Counted from the first letter of the stretch, positions 9,519 to 18,213 are shown. The stretch is 64,000 nt of DNA from Kineothrix alysoides (GCF_000732725.1 NZ_JPNB01000001.1:1736001-1800000); one strand, 5' to 3'. Made by a program: numbers and translations. The notes: a model not told the origin generated them from the sequence alone.

Positions 9519-10049
9519 TTATGTAAATTGATTCCCCCAAAGCTCCTCCAACTTGCTCGCCGCCAGACTAAAATAAGGCCGTATTTGCAGTGCATGGTTG
9601 TAATTATAAATTGCCGATTGTTTATCTCCACTCGTTTCGTACAAGATTCCTTCGATATAATACAGGACAGCCTTATCATCATAACTATCTGCCTTAGCTT
9701 GCAGCTTTTCCAGCTTCCTCGTTCCCGCTTTTACTCCGAATTTCACTGCACTATCCACGGCCATTTCCACTTTCTTGCGTAGCTTAACATCCTCCAGAAT
9801 ATTTCTTATTCCTTCTGTCTCGGATCCGAGAAGCTCATCAATTACTTTTTTTGCGGATTTTTTAAACTTATAAGAAGCTCCAATATAGGATGCAAAGATA
9901 ACCACCGCCTTGCTCAGCATCCTGTTATCAGTACCTCCTGTCAGAATATATTCCATACTCAAAAACAGCACAAATCCAATAATAAAGAAATATCCCATAT
10001 AGAAAATATAAAAAAATATGCCTCCCTTTAACTTCTTCTCTCTCCTCAT
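9519..10049 (-). CDS. Small membrane protein with TPR-like C-terminus
   Basis: A 176-residue protein I cannot assign to a family. It has a basic N-terminus, a membrane segment at about 11-32, a second weaker hydrophobic stretch at about 46-60, then a charged helical region. The segment from about residue 125 to 170 (KAVLYYIEGILYE...SAIYNYNHALQIRPYF) reads like one tetratricopeptide repeat. Start at 10049 has AGGAG upstream, and that ribosome site overlaps the stop of a 35-codon reading frame, suggesting coupled translation. Function unknown; a scaffold at the membrane is possible. Confidence 0.7.
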   Translation of the reverse strand: MRREKKLKGGIFFYIFYMGYFFIIGFVLFLSMEYILTGGTDNRMLSKAVVIFASYIGASYKFKKSAKKVIDELLGSETEGIRNILEDVKLRKKVEMAVDSAVKFGVKAGTRKLEKLQAKADSYDDKAVLYYIEGILYETSGDKQSAIYNYNHALQIRPYFSLAASKLEELWGNQFT

Positions 10050-10060
10050 ACGTCAGTCTC

Positions 10061-10168
10061 CTATCTTGCCATTTCATAAACTGCGGGCATATCAGCCCCG
10101 TAACGTACTTTAACTGCGCCTTTTTGCCCTCCAAACTCCGCACTGCACTTTTTAGCCATAAGTTTCAT
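10061..10168 (-). CDS. Possible 35-residue small protein
   Basis: ATG at 10168 follows GAGGAG by about seven bases and opens 35 codons (MKLMAKKCSAEFG...YEMAR) that end in TAG at 10061. The stop overlaps the ribosome site of the following membrane-protein gene, the arrangement expected for a small gene or a coupling leader peptide. It is basic and has a single Cys; I do not recognise it. Confidence 0.4.
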   Translation of the reverse strand: MKLMAKKCSAEFGGQKGAVKVRYGADMPAVYEMAR

Positions 10169-10259
10169 TTTCTTCTCCTCAGAAGCAAACTGTTTGAAAT
10201 TGATTATAATATCATGTTCCCTTTTATTTCATAAGAATATTTTTCTATTACAATACAAA

Positions 10260-10289
10260 GTCTGACGGATAATATGAAATCCGTCAGAC
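10260..10289 (-). terminator. Terminator of the soluble chemoreceptor gene
   Basis: GTCTGACGGAT (10260-10270) and ATCCGTCAGAC (10279-10289) form an 11-base-pair perfect stem with an eight-base loop, 27 bases past the stop. On the minus strand it is followed by a T-rich tail (TTTGTATTG). Confidence 0.75.
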
Positions 10290-10316
10290 CATTGAATTCT
10301 GTCGTACACGTGAAAA

Positions 10317-12242
10317 TTACATTCTTTTTTCGTATAAGGCGAGATTACTCCGGTTCACCTCAAAGGTTCCCGTATCCGTATAACGCGCAACAGATTTCCC
10401 CTGGAATACATCTGCCAGGAAATCCAAGGCCATACTTCCCCAAGAAAACGCCCGCTGTGCAATCGCCACGTCGATTCCGCCTCTTTTGATCTGTGCGGCA
10501 ATATCAGCGGTAAAATCTACCGTTACAATCTTGATGCCCGTGCCCTGATGTCCGGCAAAACTTCCGTAAGCCACGCCCCAGAGTACATCCGTAGCGTAAA
10601 CAACTTCTACATTCGGGTAATCCTTCCGCACCCGAGTCATTACAGCTTCCACATCCTTTTGGGTTGGATTGCTCGGAATATCTATTTTATGTACGATAAC
10701 GCCTTCCTTTGTCAGTGCATCCACAAAGCCCTGTGCCCTGTTTTCTATGGATTGTATCTTGATGTCTGACCAAAGTCCTACTACTGCCTCGCCGCTGCTG
10801 CTTAAAAACTGCTTCGCAGCCTTCGACGCATTTTTACCCAGCTCGTAACCGTTGGTTTCTATCAGTGCCTCATAATCTACGCCCTCTAAGGCCGAATTGA
10901 TGAATATAATCTTTGTTCCGTTTTGTGTTGCTGATTTCAACAGATTACGAATTTGCGGGCTGTCGATAGGGCTTATAACGATAGCGTCGAACTTTCTTTC
11001 TACGAAGCTTTGCAGCGCCTTAAGCATCTCCTCTGCTCCCTGATTCCTGGACTTCGGTGCGAAAATCTCCAGTTCATAATGCAAAGCCTTAGCGGTTTTT
11101 CTCGCTTCCCTCGCAGTCGGCTCCCAGAAATCGCAGTCGATGTCGAATATCATAGCGATTTTCTGCTGCCGCCTTTCTTCCTTCTTTATCTGAATCTTAG
11201 ATAAATCGGAGGATAATATTCCAACTCCTTCGTTTAGCTTGCCTGCCATTTTCTCCATGGTCTTTACCGTACTGCTCTGACTCATTGTAAGAGATGCCAC
11301 CTCTTCCGTAGAAGCCACGGACTCCTGATTAACTGCAAGGATGTTTCTGAAAGAATCCAACAGGCTCTCCTTCTGTTCTCCGAGTCCGGTAACTTCTCTA
11401 TAGAAGATCTCCTGATCGGATACGAAGCCCTCCACATGACTGTCGATTCTGCTGAATGCCTCGATTACCTCAGTTACCGCTTTTTCCTGCTGCTCGAAGG
11501 TATCTCTTGAGCTGTCCACCGCCGATTTCAATTGATTGAGCTGAGTCATGATTTCCGTTATATTCTGGCTGATCGTCCCGCTGGCGCGATGGCTTTCGTC
11601 GGACAGCTTCCTTATCTCATCTGCAACTACCGCAAAGCCCTTTCCTGCTTCTCCCGCTCTCGCCGCTTCTATGGAAGCATTCAGGGAGAGAAGATTCGTC
11701 TGGTCTGCGATTTCATTGAGCTGCTCCGTAATGCCGGTGATGCTCTTGGTCATTTCCAGCAATTGATAGATTTCTGTAATAATCGTATTATTTACGGTCT
11801 GGTTGCTGTTCTGGCTGAGCGTCAGATTCTCCACGGCAACCTTTCCGCTATCGCTGATTTCTCCCATTTCTTTTGCGGAATCGATCAAGTCCTTCGATTT
11901 ATCCCCCATCATATTGATTTTATCCGCCAATATCTCCGCAATATTTTCACAGGAATTGATTTCCTCTCTCTGCCGCTTGGAGCCGTCCGATATGTATTGT
12001 GCAGCAAAGCCAATGCTGTCCGAGGATTCCAGCATACCTTCAATGATTCCTTCAAATTGCTCCGAAATAATCTTGACCGTATCGAAGTCTCCGCAGAAGC
12101 GGTAAAAGAAGTCTTTATATTGCTTCCATAACTGCTTATGAAATTCCTCGCCTTCCTGCAGCTTCTCTTCTTCTGTAAAATCCCACCGATAAAGCTTATC
12201 CATTAACTCTTTGCTGCTATAACCCCTTTTGATTCTCTTCAT
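10317..12242 (-). CDS. Soluble chemoreceptor fused to a periplasmic-binding-type sugar domain
   Basis: I choose ATG at 12242 (MKRIKRG...) because AAGAGGAGAAGG lies just upstream; a start 39 bases earlier has a poorer site. The product has 641 residues. The first half is a methyl-accepting chemotaxis signalling domain with the conserved hairpin tip [20 protein letters not shown] near residues 180-205. From about 350 onward it is a type 1 periplasmic-binding-protein domain (ribose/galactose-binding class), starting [15 protein letters not shown]. There is no signal peptide or membrane helix, so both halves should sit in the cytoplasm, with the ligand domain C-terminal. It probably senses an internal sugar and talks to CheA/CheW. 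A single gene with its own promoter and terminator. Confidence 0.85.
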   Translation of the reverse strand: MKRIKRGYSSKELMDKLYRWDFTEEEKLQEGEEFHKQLWKQYKDFFYRFCGDFDTVKIISEQFEGIIEGMLESSDSIGFAAQYISDGSKRQREEINSCENIAEILADKINMMGDKSKDLIDSAKEMGEISDSGKVAVENLTLSQNSNQTVNNTIITEIYQLLEMTKSITGITEQLNEIADQTNLLSLNASIEAARAGEAGKGFAVVADEIRKLSDESHRASGTISQNITEIMTQLNQLKSAVDSSRDTFEQQEKAVTEVIEAFSRIDSHVEGFVSDQEIFYREVTGLGEQKESLLDSFRNILAVNQESVASTEEVASLTMSQSSTVKTMEKMAGKLNEGVGILSSDLSKIQIKKEERRQQKIAMIFDIDCDFWEPTAREARKTAKALHYELEIFAPKSRNQGAEEMLKALQSFVERKFDAIVISPIDSPQIRNLLKSATQNGTKIIFINSALEGVDYEALIETNGYELGKNASKAAKQFLSSSGEAVVGLWSDIKIQSIENRAQGFVDALTKEGVIVHKIDIPSNPTQKDVEAVMTRVRKDYPNVEVVYATDVLWGVAYGSFAGHQGTGIKIVTVDFTADIAAQIKRGGIDVAIAQRAFSWGSMALDFLADVFQGKSVARYTDTGTFEVNRSNLALYEKRM

Positions 12243-12333
12243 CTTACCTTCTCCTCTTCTCCTTGTACGTTCTATTCCCATTCCCGCCGATACGCAGGAT
12301 GTAACATTGAATTTGCAACATGCCCCTGCGGAT

Positions 12334-12363
12334 ATTATACCATGAATACAAATACATTACCAA
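12334..12363 (-). promoter_or_regulatory. Probable promoter of the soluble chemoreceptor gene
   Basis: On the minus strand TTGGTA (12358-12363) and TATAAT (12334-12339) are 18 bases apart, about 95 bases before the chosen start. Nothing else is evident between 12364 and 12513. Confidence 0.5.
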
Positions 12364-12513
12364 GTCGAAATTTGAGACAATTATATCGATAAGTGCATAA
12401 ATGTCACGCTTCTTTCATCCGGTTCAGTTCGCAGGGCTTTCGTATTCCATCCTCTATATATGACCCGCCCGGACTACTTGTTAAAAATGCTATCATTTTA
12501 GATTCTCCCCCTT

Positions 12514-13662
12514 TTAATACCCCATAGCTCTTTTTACTACAAGCATGTCTTCCTCACCCACCAGTTTCTTTAACAGTTCAAACGCTACATGGGGAGCAGT
12601 CTCCGGACAGTATGAGGTGATGATATTTTCATCCACCACCACCGGCTCATTGACTACAATAGCGCCAAACTCTGCTAATTGCTTTTGGCGGCCTCCCTGA
12701 AGATGATAGGTTGTCGCTCTTTTGTTTTTCAGGATTCCGCTCTTTCCAAGGGACAGTGCTCCCACGCATACCGATGCAATGATTTTTCCCTGCCGGTCAA
12801 AATCTCTGATTAGATTTAAGGTTCTTTCGTCATACGCTTCTTCATAAAACCCAAACTGTTCAAAACCACCGGGAATTGCCAGGGCATCGTATTCTTCGGT
12901 TCGAATCTCTTCTATCAGTCTATCCATAATGACAGGCACACCGAAGGTACTGAGCACTGTCACCGTAAAACCACAGGTTTCCACTGAAATATCGTGCCCG
13001 TATTCCTCCTTCGCCCAACCTAATACGTCTATAAATACACTAAATTCCATGGTTTCAAATCCTTTGGCACAGAGCAATAATATTTTAAAGGACTTTTCGT
13101 CCCGCTTAGGTATTAACCTTTCTAATGCTTCTTCTATCTTCACCCTCCATACCATATGATGGATCCCCTCCCCCCAGTAATTTTCCAGATAATACGCAGG
13201 ATTACCGAATCTCTTGCACCATATGCTCTGGGCAATCTTGTATCCGCTGTCAAAGCAGATTTCCTCTACCTGCTTTTCCTTCAATACCCCAAACAGAGAA
13301 TGCATTAATAAGACAGAAACACCCCTTTTCTGCCAGTCCGGGCGCACATAAACCGTACCGATTTCCAGCATATCTTTAAGCTCCCCTTCCGTACATGAGT
13401 TCAGCAAATCGTTAGAGAGTCCATATTCGATGGAACCGATGATTTCGCCTTTATGCTCCGCCAAAAGGAAAAATCTTTCCTCCCCCTCCGTATCGAAATC
13501 TTGTGCAATACCTCTTTTTTTATCCCAAATCTCTTCCTGAAGCAATTCCTTCCTGTCATATACATTATTTTTCTTAAACGTATCCACGAGTACCTCCTCG
13601 AAAAAGGCGTGAATGCGCTCAAGCTCTTCTATTCCGGGTCTTCTTATTGTTATGTCTTTCAT
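12514..13662 (-). CDS. GNAT acetyltransferase / DJ-1-PfpI fusion protein
   Basis: A 382-residue two-domain protein. Residues 1 to about 175 form a GNAT acetyltransferase-like domain with the acetyl-CoA loop region around VRPDWQKRGVSVLLM. After a short linker, residues about 190-382 form a DJ-1/PfpI domain, with Cys299 in the nucleophile elbow SVCVGA and a Glu in the IPGGFEQ segment. DJ-1-type proteins act as deglycases, chaperones or stress sensors. The GNAT half may acetylate an amine or serve as a binding domain. It is followed by no obvious terminator. The two activities on one chain suggest a shared substrate, but this is inference. Confidence 0.85.
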   Translation of the reverse strand: MKDITIRRPGIEELERIHAFFEEVLVDTFKKNNVYDRKELLQEEIWDKKRGIAQDFDTEGEERFFLLAEHKGEIIGSIEYGLSNDLLNSCTEGELKDMLEIGTVYVRPDWQKRGVSVLLMHSLFGVLKEKQVEEICFDSGYKIAQSIWCKRFGNPAYYLENYWGEGIHHMVWRVKIEEALERLIPKRDEKSFKILLLCAKGFETMEFSVFIDVLGWAKEEYGHDISVETCGFTVTVLSTFGVPVIMDRLIEEIRTEEYDALAIPGGFEQFGFYEEAYDERTLNLIRDFDRQGKIIASVCVGALSLGKSGILKNKRATTYHLQGGRQKQLAEFGAIVVNEPVVVDENIITSYCPETAPHVAFELLKKLVGEEDMLVVKRAMGY

Positions 13663-13840
13663 GTTTACCTAGGCTCCTCCTAAAGTATGAGTATCTTGTG
13701 CCATATTCCTGTGTATCTTATGCACAAATATCAAGTCAAAACGTTGCAATATCAGCCCGCTGCGAAACTTATAATCTTCTCCAATTTCATATACGATTTC
13801 ACGATACGGCAATAGCACAGTTACCTATTTATAATATACT

Positions 13841-13879
13841 ATGGCGAAATGAAAACACAACATCTTTTCATTCCGCCAT
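13841..13879. other. 15-bp inverted repeat in the gap 13663-13914
   Basis: ATGGCGAAATGAAAA (13841-13855) pairs with TTTTCATTCCGCCAT (13865-13879) with one mismatch and a nine-base loop. It lies downstream of the DUF1848 gene (minus strand) and upstream of the GNAT/DJ-1 gene. No T-tract follows on the minus strand, so it is either a weak terminator or a regulatory site. The rest of this gap shows nothing I can name. Confidence 0.45.
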
Positions 13880-13914
13880 AAAAATTTACAGTATAAACCG
13901 TTATAAAATTAAAG

Positions 13915-14859
13915 TTACAAAACGTCAAAAAGGTTAAGCTGCTCTTCTTTTAACGATTTCATCTTTCTTTCCGTAATCTTGTCCTTTGGACCTATGCTTG
14001 TACACAGCAGAGGTGAATTTACGTCATACTGTCTTACGTTTCTCTCCACCTTTTCATCGCTGAAATTCGCATAGCAGTACTTGCATCCGTTTTCACAAGT
14101 ATGATAAGTGCCCACTTCTACGCTCTCTAAACATCCGCATCCCGCTCTCTGGTTTTTATCCTTTGTTCCTGCTATTTTACAACCGATGATTTTCTCAATC
14201 AGCTCTCTGTCGATACAACTGCCGTGCCTTACTCCAATATGACTAAGCTCGATTTGCTCCGTGCAGGTTTCTATTTCCATATGATTCCTATTGGCAATCT
14301 TCACCATGCCCTTTATCATTCCGATCATTTCAGCTTCGGTCATTCTCTTAACATTCAACCCAGCCGTATTGCGCATCGTCTTAGCATATAAATCCACAAA
14401 ACTTATTACGACCCTTTCGGTATATCCATTTAAGCTATCTGCAATTTCCCCAAACGTCTTAATATGGTATTCCCTGCTATACTTCTCGTTTAATAAAATG
14501 GGATCGTACCGCCAAATGACCTTATCACTCCCTATTTTTTCAGATAACCGTTTGAATGTAGGTATAAGCTCCTCCCGCTTATTCGGAAGTCCAGGCTCCA
14601 TATCCTTTCCATAACCGGTGAGCGTAAATTGAAAATAAAATTTATAGTCCTTAAGTTCATCCAATCGCTCCAGCATTGGAGCGGGATTCTTCGTCCAGAA
14701 AATGATACAGTCAATTACCTCAGGTGATAAATCGATTTTGCTGATTTGATGCTCATTCATGGGATTCCTGACTTGTAAAAAGCCCTCTTTTATCCTGTTA
14801 AAAAACCATTCCGAATAATAATTAGGAATATCAGTTCTTCTGCTTACGCTCAGTAGCAT
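13915..14859 (-). CDS. DUF1848 family protein
   Basis: A 314-residue protein beginning LLSVSRRTDIPNYYSEWF, the hallmark opening of DUF1848. The middle contains IIFWTKNPAP and FTLTGYG, also typical. Near the C-terminus there is a Cys cluster: Cys241, Cys243 and then CENGCKYC (Cys255, 259, 262), which has CxxxCxxC spacing like the iron-sulfur motif of radical SAM enzymes. In canonical radical SAM proteins that motif is N-terminal, so it may be a [4Fe-4S] site in a permuted position or a simple metal site. No signal peptide; presumably cytosolic. Function unknown. Confidence 0.85.
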   Translation of the reverse strand: MLLSVSRRTDIPNYYSEWFFNRIKEGFLQVRNPMNEHQISKIDLSPEVIDCIIFWTKNPAPMLERLDELKDYKFYFQFTLTGYGKDMEPGLPNKREELIPTFKRLSEKIGSDKVIWRYDPILLNEKYSREYHIKTFGEIADSLNGYTERVVISFVDLYAKTMRNTAGLNVKRMTEAEMIGMIKGMVKIANRNHMEIETCTEQIELSHIGVRHGSCIDRELIEKIIGCKIAGTKDKNQRAGCGCLESVEVGTYHTCENGCKYCYANFSDEKVERNVRQYDVNSPLLCTSIGPKDKITERKMKSLKEEQLNLFDVL

Positions 14860-14907
14860 CTTCCCTGTACCTCTCTGTCATTCATTTGGATAATCGTCCG
14901 GGACAAA

Positions 14908-15456
14908 TCACAATACCTGCACGATTCTATCCTCTACATATCCCATATCCTCCGTAGGCTCGAATCTTTCCACTACACGCCCCTCCCTATTTACCAGGAA
15001 CTTGGTAAAGTTCCATTTAATATCCGGTTCGTTCTTATAGTTCGGATTGCTTTTAAGCAGCACATCTTCCAAGACGGGAGTCATCTTACTTTCCGGGCTG
15101 AACCCTTCAAAGCCTTTTTGCTCCACCAAGTACTTATACAGCGGAATTGCATTTTCACCGTTAACCTCTATCTTAGAAAACCTGGGAAAGGTAATTCCAT
15201 AGTGCATATCGCAGAAACTTCCGATTTCCTCATTACTTCCGGGCGCCTGATTTCCAAACTGGTTGCACGGGAAGTCCAAAATCTCAAAGCCTTCTCCCTG
15301 ATACTTCTCATATAAGTCCTGTAAAACATCATACTGGGGTGTAAATCCGCATTGTGTCGCGGTATTGACAATTAAAAGTACCTTTCCATTATAATCGGAC
15401 AAAGAAACCTTCGCCCCTTTTGTATCCTCTACCTTGAAATCATAAACATTATTCAT
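14908..15456 (-). CDS. Glutathione peroxidase-family thiol peroxidase (copy 1)
   Basis: A 182-residue peroxidase of the glutathione peroxidase family, Cys rather than selenocysteine type. The peroxidatic Cys36 lies in TATQCGFTPQY, the catalytic Gln in FPCNQFGNQAPGS and the Trp/Asn in IKWNFTKFL. Clostridia generally lack glutathione, so thioredoxin is the more likely reductant. Compared with the neighbouring copy it carries an insertion of about 25 residues before the IKWNF motif. It lies downstream of the second copy on the same strand and is probably cotranscribed. Likely role: reduction of peroxides during oxygen exposure. Confidence 0.93.
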   Translation of the reverse strand: MNNVYDFKVEDTKGAKVSLSDYNGKVLLIVNTATQCGFTPQYDVLQDLYEKYQGEGFEILDFPCNQFGNQAPGSNEEIGSFCDMHYGITFPRFSKIEVNGENAIPLYKYLVEQKGFEGFSPESKMTPVLEDVLLKSNPNYKNEPDIKWNFTKFLVNREGRVVERFEPTEDMGYVEDRIVQVL

Positions 15457-15479
15457 AATTTTTCTCCTTTCAAGTCTTT

Positions 15480-15533
15480 TTTTGTTTTCTTGATTTTGTT
15501 TTCTTGATTTTGTTTCCTTGCTTTTGTTTTCCT
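15480..15533. repeat. 14-bp tandem repeat between the peroxidase genes
   Basis: About 3.9 copies of TTTTGTTTTCTTGA: 15480-15493 and 15494-15507 are identical, 15508-15521 differs at two bases and 15522-15533 is partial. On the transcribed (minus) strand it is a purine-rich tract about 25 bases before the start of peroxidase copy 1. Confidence 0.8.
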
Positions 15534-15610
15534 AATGCTGTATTTCTATTTTATTCTTTATTTCTTTATCTTTATTATACTTTATTTGCTTTAATTATTC
15601 TCTCTTTTTC

Positions 15611-16087
15611 TTATTTCAGCAATTTCCTGACCTTCTCCTCCAGTTTCTCCGGTGTAGTCGCCGAACCAAACCGCTCCGTCACATTGCCATTTCTGTCTAC
15701 CAAAAATTTCGTAAAGTTCCATTTAATATTCTTCCCCATGACGCCGCCCTTTTGAGATTTTAAATAAGTATATAAAGGCTCCTCATCCTCACCGTTCACA
15801 TGAACCTTGGCAAATTGAGAAAATGTAATTCCATAGCGCAGGCCACAAAAGCTGGTAATTTCATCATCGCTGCCGGGCGCCTGATTCGCAAATTGATTGC
15901 AAGGAAAATCCAGAATTTCAAATCCTTCTCCTTTATACTTTTCATATAAGGTCTGCAAACCGTTATACTGCGGTGTGAAACCGCATCCAGTCGCCGTATT
16001 CACAATTAGCAGCACCTTTCCTTTGTAATCAGACAATGAAACCCCCTTCCCTTCCTTATTCTTAACTGTGTAATCATAAATGCTCAT
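15611..16087 (-). CDS. Glutathione peroxidase-family thiol peroxidase (copy 2)
   Basis: A 158-residue paralogue of the adjacent peroxidase, with Cys35 in TATGCGFTPQY, Gln in FPCNQFANQAPGS and the IKWNFTKFL block. Its length is the usual one for bacterial members. The two copies share long identical stretches (for example SDYxGKVLLIVNTAT and EGFEILDFPCNQF), so they arose by local duplication. This copy is first in the transcript, behind an excellent promoter. The reductant is probably thioredoxin. Whether the copies differ in substrate cannot be told from sequence. Confidence 0.93.
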   Translation of the reverse strand: MSIYDYTVKNKEGKGVSLSDYKGKVLLIVNTATGCGFTPQYNGLQTLYEKYKGEGFEILDFPCNQFANQAPGSDDEITSFCGLRYGITFSQFAKVHVNGEDEEPLYTYLKSQKGGVMGKNIKWNFTKFLVDRNGNVTERFGSATTPEKLEEKVRKLLK

Positions 16088-16144
16088 ACTTTTTATCCTC
16101 TCCTATTAATTGCTTGCAATATAATTGTTCTCTATTTATTTTAA

Positions 16145-16173
16145 ATTGTACACAACTTATTTTAGTTTGTCAA
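16145..16173 (-). promoter_or_regulatory. Promoter of the peroxidase pair
   Basis: On the minus strand a perfect TTGACA (16168-16173) and TACAAT (16145-16150) are 17 bases apart, about 60 bases before copy 2. Confidence 0.75.
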
Positions 16174-16210
16174 TCCTTATCCTAAAAAATAGTATAAAAA
16201 CTGCATAGAA

Positions 16211-16271
16211 GAACAAAAGTGTGCTTCGCGCACTCTCTCAGATAAGAACTTCGACAGCACAACTTTTGTTC
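16211..16271. repeat. 61-bp palindromic repeat element, copy A
   Basis: The element begins GAACAAAAG (16211-16219) and ends CTTTTGTTC (16263-16271). A second element of exactly the same length and with the same ends lies in inverse orientation at 30210-30270. Inside, GTGC-loop-GCAC forms a small hairpin. A degraded third start (GAATAAAAGCGTACTTCGC...) is seen at 16326. It contains no gene. Confidence 0.7.
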
Positions 16272-16296
16272 CGCGCGCGTAGCTGCGCATTTATCT

Positions 16297-16328
16297 TTCT
16301 TTAATAGGAGCATTTTCCTATTAAAGAA
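16297..16328. other. 13-bp perfect hairpin
   Basis: TTCTTTAATAGGA (16297-16309) and TCCTATTAAAGAA (16316-16328) pair perfectly around a six-base loop. It lies between the repeat element and the terminator and has no T-tract; possibly part of the same repeat cluster. Confidence 0.5.
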
Positions 16329-16358
16329 TAAAAGCGTACTTCGCTCGCACACAAAAAA

Positions 16359-16391
16359 CGGGTTTGCAGCAATACTCTTGCTGCAAACCCG
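16359..16391 (-). terminator. Strong terminator downstream of the membrane chemoreceptor gene
   Basis: CGGGTTTGCAGCAA (16359-16372) and TTGCTGCAAACCCG (16378-16391) give a 14-base-pair stem with a five-base loop. On the minus strand it is followed by TTTTTT. It lies about 150 bases past the chemoreceptor stop. Confidence 0.85.
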
Positions 16392-16538
16392 CCTAAACAC
16401 AATTTTCTATTCTTTCTCACTTTGGGTTTTCTTCGAAATTCGTACATTATATTCCGGTTAGCTTTTCTCACTCTTCAAAGTCGTCTGCTCCAGAATTTCT
16501 TCCGTCTGCCCAACCGGCCACCCTTGCCACCTATATGA

Positions 16539-17867
16539 TCAATCGTCGTTTTTACAGTTTCCAAACATGGCTTTTCTGCGCTCCGCCGTCATACCGATTT
16601 TATCGATATTTCCTACCAAGTCCTGAGTTACCGAAGTAATCTTATCCGTTGCCTGCTTGCAGTCCGTTACCAGACCTTCAAATTCCAGCATCGCATTGGC
16701 AGTCTCCTTTGCACTCGCCGTATTTCTCTCGGCCGCATCGGCTAAGGAAACGATACCATCCTTCATTACATCCTTATGACCATCCAGCGTATTGACCTCA
16801 GTATTGATGCCATCGATAGCGGAACCCACGCTGACAATTTCCTGATTCAGCTTTGCAAAAATATCTTTTGTCTGGCGAATCTTCTCATTCTGCTGTACAA
16901 ACGCATCGGATACCTTCTGGGTGACGTCCACGCTCACATTCGAGTTCTCAATTAATATACTGACAATCTTGCTAATATGTTCTGAAGATTCTCTCGACTG
17001 ATCCGCCAAGGTACGTATTTCCTCGGCAACTACTGCAAAGCCTTTTCCCTGCTCTCCCGCTCTCGCCGCCTCTATAGATGCATTCAGCGCAAGCAGATTC
17101 GTCTGACTGGCAATTCCTGCAATGATTTCTGTGGCCTGACGGATTTCGAGTGCCGACTGATTGGTAAGGTCCGTCTGATTTCTAACATTTTCAATCGACT
17201 CGTTGTTCTCTTCGCTGATAGTTACCAGCTCCTGCATGATCGCTTCCGATGATTGATTATAATCCTTCATCTTATCCGCACTCTCTGTCAGCGCTTCTAT
17301 ATTAGCCGCAATGGTCTCTATTGCATGGCTGATATACAGTATCTCACTTTCAATTTCTTTCGTCTGATCAGCCTGAGATACCGTATTCAAGGTGATGCTC
17401 TCAACCTCACGGCCTACCTGTTCCATAGCCTTCGCCATATTATCAAAAGATTCACGAAAATCGCCGGAAACCGAGTCCAGAGAATCTACTGCATTCTTTA
17501 TTCCCACTACGACCTTTGCAAAGGATTTCATCATCTCGTTGACATTCCGCATCATATGTCCCAGCTCGTCCTTGCGTTCCGTCAGCTTATTGCCGTCCAA
17601 CGTCATCGTTCCGTCCGCAATCTTATCGAAGTTCTTAGCCAATTTCCCCAGATTCTTTAAAATGGCTTCGATAAAGCCAAAGATAACCGCCCCTAACACT
17701 AGCAAAAGTATGACAAGAATCAATATCGCAAATCCAACACTCATCCTTTGTCCCGCCACCTGCATCAGTATAAAAACAGTTGCCAGACCGAAGGCGATTA
17801 CCGGCCCGGCAATCATGCATAGAAGGCGTATCCACGCTTTGTTTTTCTTTGTCGCATCCATTTCCAT
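16539..17867 (-). CDS. Methyl-accepting chemotaxis protein without extracellular sensor
   Basis: A 442-residue chemoreceptor. Two membrane helices (about 13-35 and 43-66) are joined by only a few residues, so there is no extracellular ligand domain. A HAMP region follows (about 66-118), then the signalling domain with the tip [27 protein letters not shown] around residues 255-285. Input may come through the membrane, through HAMP, or from a partner. The start has AAGGAGAG upstream. It has its own promoter and terminator. Confidence 0.92.
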   Translation of the reverse strand: MEMDATKKNKAWIRLLCMIAGPVIAFGLATVFILMQVAGQRMSVGFAILILVILLLVLGAVIFGFIEAILKNLGKLAKNFDKIADGTMTLDGNKLTERKDELGHMMRNVNEMMKSFAKVVVGIKNAVDSLDSVSGDFRESFDNMAKAMEQVGREVESITLNTVSQADQTKEIESEILYISHAIETIAANIEALTESADKMKDYNQSSEAIMQELVTISEENNESIENVRNQTDLTNQSALEIRQATEIIAGIASQTNLLALNASIEAARAGEQGKGFAVVAEEIRTLADQSRESSEHISKIVSILIENSNVSVDVTQKVSDAFVQQNEKIRQTKDIFAKLNQEIVSVGSAIDGINTEVNTLDGHKDVMKDGIVSLADAAERNTASAKETANAMLEFEGLVTDCKQATDKITSVTQDLVGNIDKIGMTAERRKAMFGNCKNDD

Positions 17868-17906
17868 ATGTAAGTTTCTCTCCTTTTCCTCTTGTAATAT
17901 GAATTT

Positions 17907-17935
17907 ATTATAATACCTTTTCCATTTTTTGTCTC
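17907..17935 (-). promoter_or_regulatory. Promoter of the membrane chemoreceptor gene
   Basis: On the minus strand GAGACA (17930-17935) and TATAAT (17907-17912) are 17 bases apart, about 40 bases before the start. Confidence 0.6.
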
Positions 17936-18066
17936 GTGTTTCTGCGTGAATCTATTATTAAATTCTTATTATCTTTATTAAAATCTTATTCTTTTTTATC
18001 GCTACTTACAGACGCAGCGGGACCTCCATTTGCTTCTTCGGCAAAGTGTACTTTCCTAATTACAAA

Positions 18067-18094
18067 GGCCTCTCAGAAATGACACTGAGAGGCC
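18067..18094 (-). terminator. Terminator after the galactonate operon / IclR gene
   Basis: GGCCTCTCAG (18067-18076) and CTGAGAGGCC (18085-18094) form a ten-base-pair perfect stem with an eight-base loop. It is followed on the minus strand by TTTGTAATTAGG. It lies about 155 bases past the IclR stop, beyond a short open frame. Confidence 0.7.
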
Positions 18095-18120
18095 CGCATA
18101 AAACTATTTAATCGATCAGA

Positions 18121-18213
18121 TTATATATATTTATCAAGAATCACATTCACATCAGCATGCTTAGCAACTTCAAAAGCATCTCCCTCCGTCATGGCAGAAG
18201 AAGATAATTTCAT
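18121..18213 (-). CDS. Possible 30-residue small ORF or gene tail
   Basis: A frame running MKLSSSAMTEGDAFEVAKHA...ILDKYI ends in TAA at 18121. It is open for about 14 further codons upstream, to a stop that overlaps the end of the IclR gene. It has protein-like composition but only a weak ribosome site (AGCGGGA). It may be a small downstream gene or the tail of a lost gene. I do not recognise it. Confidence 0.25.
   Translation of the reverse strand: MKLSSSAMTEGDAFEVAKHADVNVILDKYI

Noticed and set aside
9928-10143. Minus-strand open frame of 71 codons
   Set aside because: It overlaps both the 176-residue gene and the better-supported 35-codon frame, and has no ribosome site.
16182-16400. Minus-strand open frame of 72 codons over the repeat cluster
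   Set aside because: It consists of the palindromic element, a hairpin and the terminator; no ribosome site.
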